From CAXBCP01 sp963977005 (lineage in GTDB: Bacteria > Pseudomonadota > Alphaproteobacteria > MPNO01 > UBA830), in the NCBI GenBank assembly GCA_963977005.1, contig CAXBMQ010000006.1, positions 124,001 through 188,000 on the forward strand: a DNA stretch of 64,000 nucleotides. The letters run 5' to 3'. Shown in pieces: positions 63,401 through 64,000 of the stretch. The notes below the pieces were generated by a model. It saw nothing but the letters and a program-made list of their open reading frames with translations. It was not told where the DNA came from and searched no databases. Every line of letters starts with the position of its first letter. The first letter of the stretch is position 1. A program made the position numbers and the translations under genes.

Positions 63401-63537
63401 CCCTGTTTACGCTGGTGCTGATCCCCGTGATCTACAGCGTTCTCGCGCCGCTCGCGCCGTCCCGGGCGCATGCCGGAATCCGGCTCGACCGCGAATTGCG
63501 CGAGGCCGAAGCGGCGCGCGGCGTGCCGGCGGAGTAG
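60418..63537 (+). CDS. RND-family efflux permease
   Basis: A 1039-residue AcrB-like transporter: an N-terminal membrane helix, large periplasmic pore domain, a central bundle with GMIVDDAVVVIENVYRH near residue 400, the second periplasmic half, and the C-terminal bundle with LVGLMAKNGILVVEFA. It exports drugs or other compounds with the adaptor encoded immediately upstream; an outer-membrane channel gene is not present. The GTG start overlaps the adaptor stop by four bases. Substrate cannot be predicted. Confidence 0.95.
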   Translation: MSGRFSDLPDLSIRRPTLIVVMNLMIVIAGLSALFGVEVRELPDVDRPVVMVRAFFDGASPETMDAEVTSVIEGAVARVSGVTTINSASEENNARVRAEFGPGVDLDIAANDVREAVARITRRLPEGVEDVTVVKADTDASPVIRLALVSETLPQETLTRLAEDDVTAELSAIPGVATVQLFGSQEPVLRIVVEPMRLAAFGLSIDDVARALRSTDLDVPVGSFKSDNQLLLVRADASIWRPAEIEALELKPNVPLGSVARAYYGPAEAESYSLLNGRKVVGLGIIRRAQSNTIAISDGVDKAVEKLNRRLDGARVVKISDDATFIRGSVREVATSLAIAVLVVFVVIYAFMGSLRATLIPAAAIPVALVGTIAAIWLLGFSINILTLLALVLATGMIVDDAVVVIENVYRHRAMGLKPLAAAVVGTRQVFFAVIATTATLVAVFLPIAFLPSNAGRLFTEFGIVLAAAVAISSFVALSLCPLLASRLPAAPGGDEAGAQRRGLLAALGRRVEGIYRRFLDFTLSARVLVLGGTAMVAMTAVVLYPTINEELLPREDRGSLYIMLQGPDGVGLDYMDRQSAQVEALLRPYQDSGEVGDVMSIVGRWDLNRVWIVAPLAPWGERTRSQDEISKELRRPLRRITGAHVRLRQPNSLNLRRSGGRMEFALTGSNYKDLASAAEDFRTAMQERLPQFDDPDVEFQQTQPQLSIRVDRRRAEDLGVPVEGIANTLRAMVAGYEVAELNVNDRAIPVLLESAAGAIDDPGDLRNLFVPTAGGDLVPLSSFVSLTEVGVAAELDRTGQKRAVEIDTPLPPGYPMRKAMAEVQAIADDTLPPGIDLRFLREAATLEETSNEVMITFVIAIVVVLLVLAAQFESVVSAMVIVLTVPFGLAAAIFALKLTGTTLNIYSQIGLVMLVGLMAKNGILVVEFADQLRDRGHSVMEAVREAATTRLRPVMMTMLSTVFGALPLILSTGPGAEARSAIGWVVFGGLGIATLFTLVLIPVIYSVLAPLAPSRAHAGIRLDRELREAEAARGVPAE

Positions 63538-63554
63538 GGGCGGCGGAGAGGCCG

Positions 63555-64000
63555 TCAGTCGACGGGCAGGACCAGCGCGCCCCGGCTGTCGATCCGGTGC
63601 ATCAGGTAACACAGGCAGTCGAGCCGGACGGCGCGTTCGTCGCGGGTCAGCATTGCCGGGATCGCCGGCCGCGCGAGGCGGATCTCGCCGCCATCGTAAT
63701 CGAAAAATTCGTCATGCGGGCTGACCGCATCGAGTTCCAGCGCCAGTCGGGCGCCACTTCCGGGAGCGACCGAGCCGAACAGGCTCCCGCTTTCCAGTTC
63801 GCTGAAATTGACGTGGTCGATATTCTCGCGAAAGCGGATATCGGCGGCGCCGCCGTCGAACGAAAAACTGTTCTCTGGCGGAATCTTGACCACCGCGACG
63901 GTCCGCAGCAGGTCGATATCCCCGGCCGCCGGCGGGTGATCGGGAAACCCCGACAGCGACAGGCAGGCTTCGACGAATTCGGCGGCATGCGCCGTTGCCG
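63555..64000 (-). CDS. unrecognised protein, C-terminal part (5' end outside window)
   Basis: The minus-strand frame is open from the window edge to a TGA at 63555-63557, so about 147 C-terminal codons are present. Features: a run of Phe/Asp/Gly-rich beta-like segments (ENSFSFDGG, PHDEFFDYDGGE), a Cys pair near LDCLCYLMHRID, and a hydrophobic end VLPVD. No signal, membrane helix or known motif is visible in this part. It converges on the RND permease gene with 17 bases between the stops. Confidence 0.6.
   Translation of the reverse strand, partial: ATAHAAEFVEACLSLSGFPDHPPAAGDIDLLRTVAVVKIPPENSFSFDGGAADIRFRENIDHVNFSELESGSLFGSVAPGSGARLALELDAVSPHDEFFDYDGGEIRLARPAIPAMLTRDERAVRLDCLCYLMHRIDSRGALVLPVD

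Overview
The window reads as chromosomal DNA of a free-living, probably marine alphaproteobacterium, most likely of the Rhodospirillales or a neighbouring order. This is an inference from high GC, from the conserved order yebC-ruvCAB-ybgC-tolQRAB-pal-cpoB-tilS-ftsH-folP-glmM, from an FtsH starting with TTG, and from the presence of both a class GN sortase with its target and PEP-CTERM proteins. I see no tRNA, rRNA, CRISPR array, prophage or classical insertion sequence.

Layout. Positions 1-18280 are a mostly plus-strand housekeeping block: a YmdB-like phosphoesterase end, an odd lipoprotein, YebC, Holliday-junction processing (RuvCAB), the Tol-Pal envelope machine, TilS, FtsH, dihydropteroate synthase, phosphoglucosamine mutase, ThiD and a PhzF-like protein. 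Positions 18300-28220 hold a parvulin, a MarR regulator divergent from a branched-chain aminotransferase, then a minus-strand run uvrC-pgsA-mobB-moeA-moaD-moaE (excision repair, phosphatidylglycerol, molybdenum cofactor), FolB with a pteridine-reductase-like SDR, and a Ca/Na exchanger. Positions 28400-38960 hold a Kef-type antiporter, a small GIY-YIG nuclease element, UvrB, a sortase with its VIT/vWA substrate, an aspartate-type aminotransferase, an AAA ATPase fragment and PPK2.

Positions 39100-54100 are more accessory: an orphan hybrid sensor kinase, periplasmic MsrP, a large secreted Cys-repeat protein, a structured non-coding RNA candidate, LysR and TrxB, two PEP-CTERM proteins (one behind a well-spaced sigma-54 promoter), an unrecognised 644-residue protein next to a 2OG-Fe(II) oxygenase, a DUF3299 protein and an ELM1-like protein. 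Positions 54200-64000 return to core functions (Lrp, GreA, CarB) and an RND efflux pair, and end in an unrecognised gene cut by the window edge.

The most unusual signal is a family of short palindromic repeats with the loop CTTGT (or close variants) scattered between genes, often as inverted pairs. One pair, nearly identical over 31 bases, brackets a 97-codon GIY-YIG endonuclease gene at 30201-30620. The arrangement looks like a nuclease-associated counterpart of REP/RAYT systems. Two candidate small RNAs (25836-25909 plus, 45111-45263 minus) are the next best leads.
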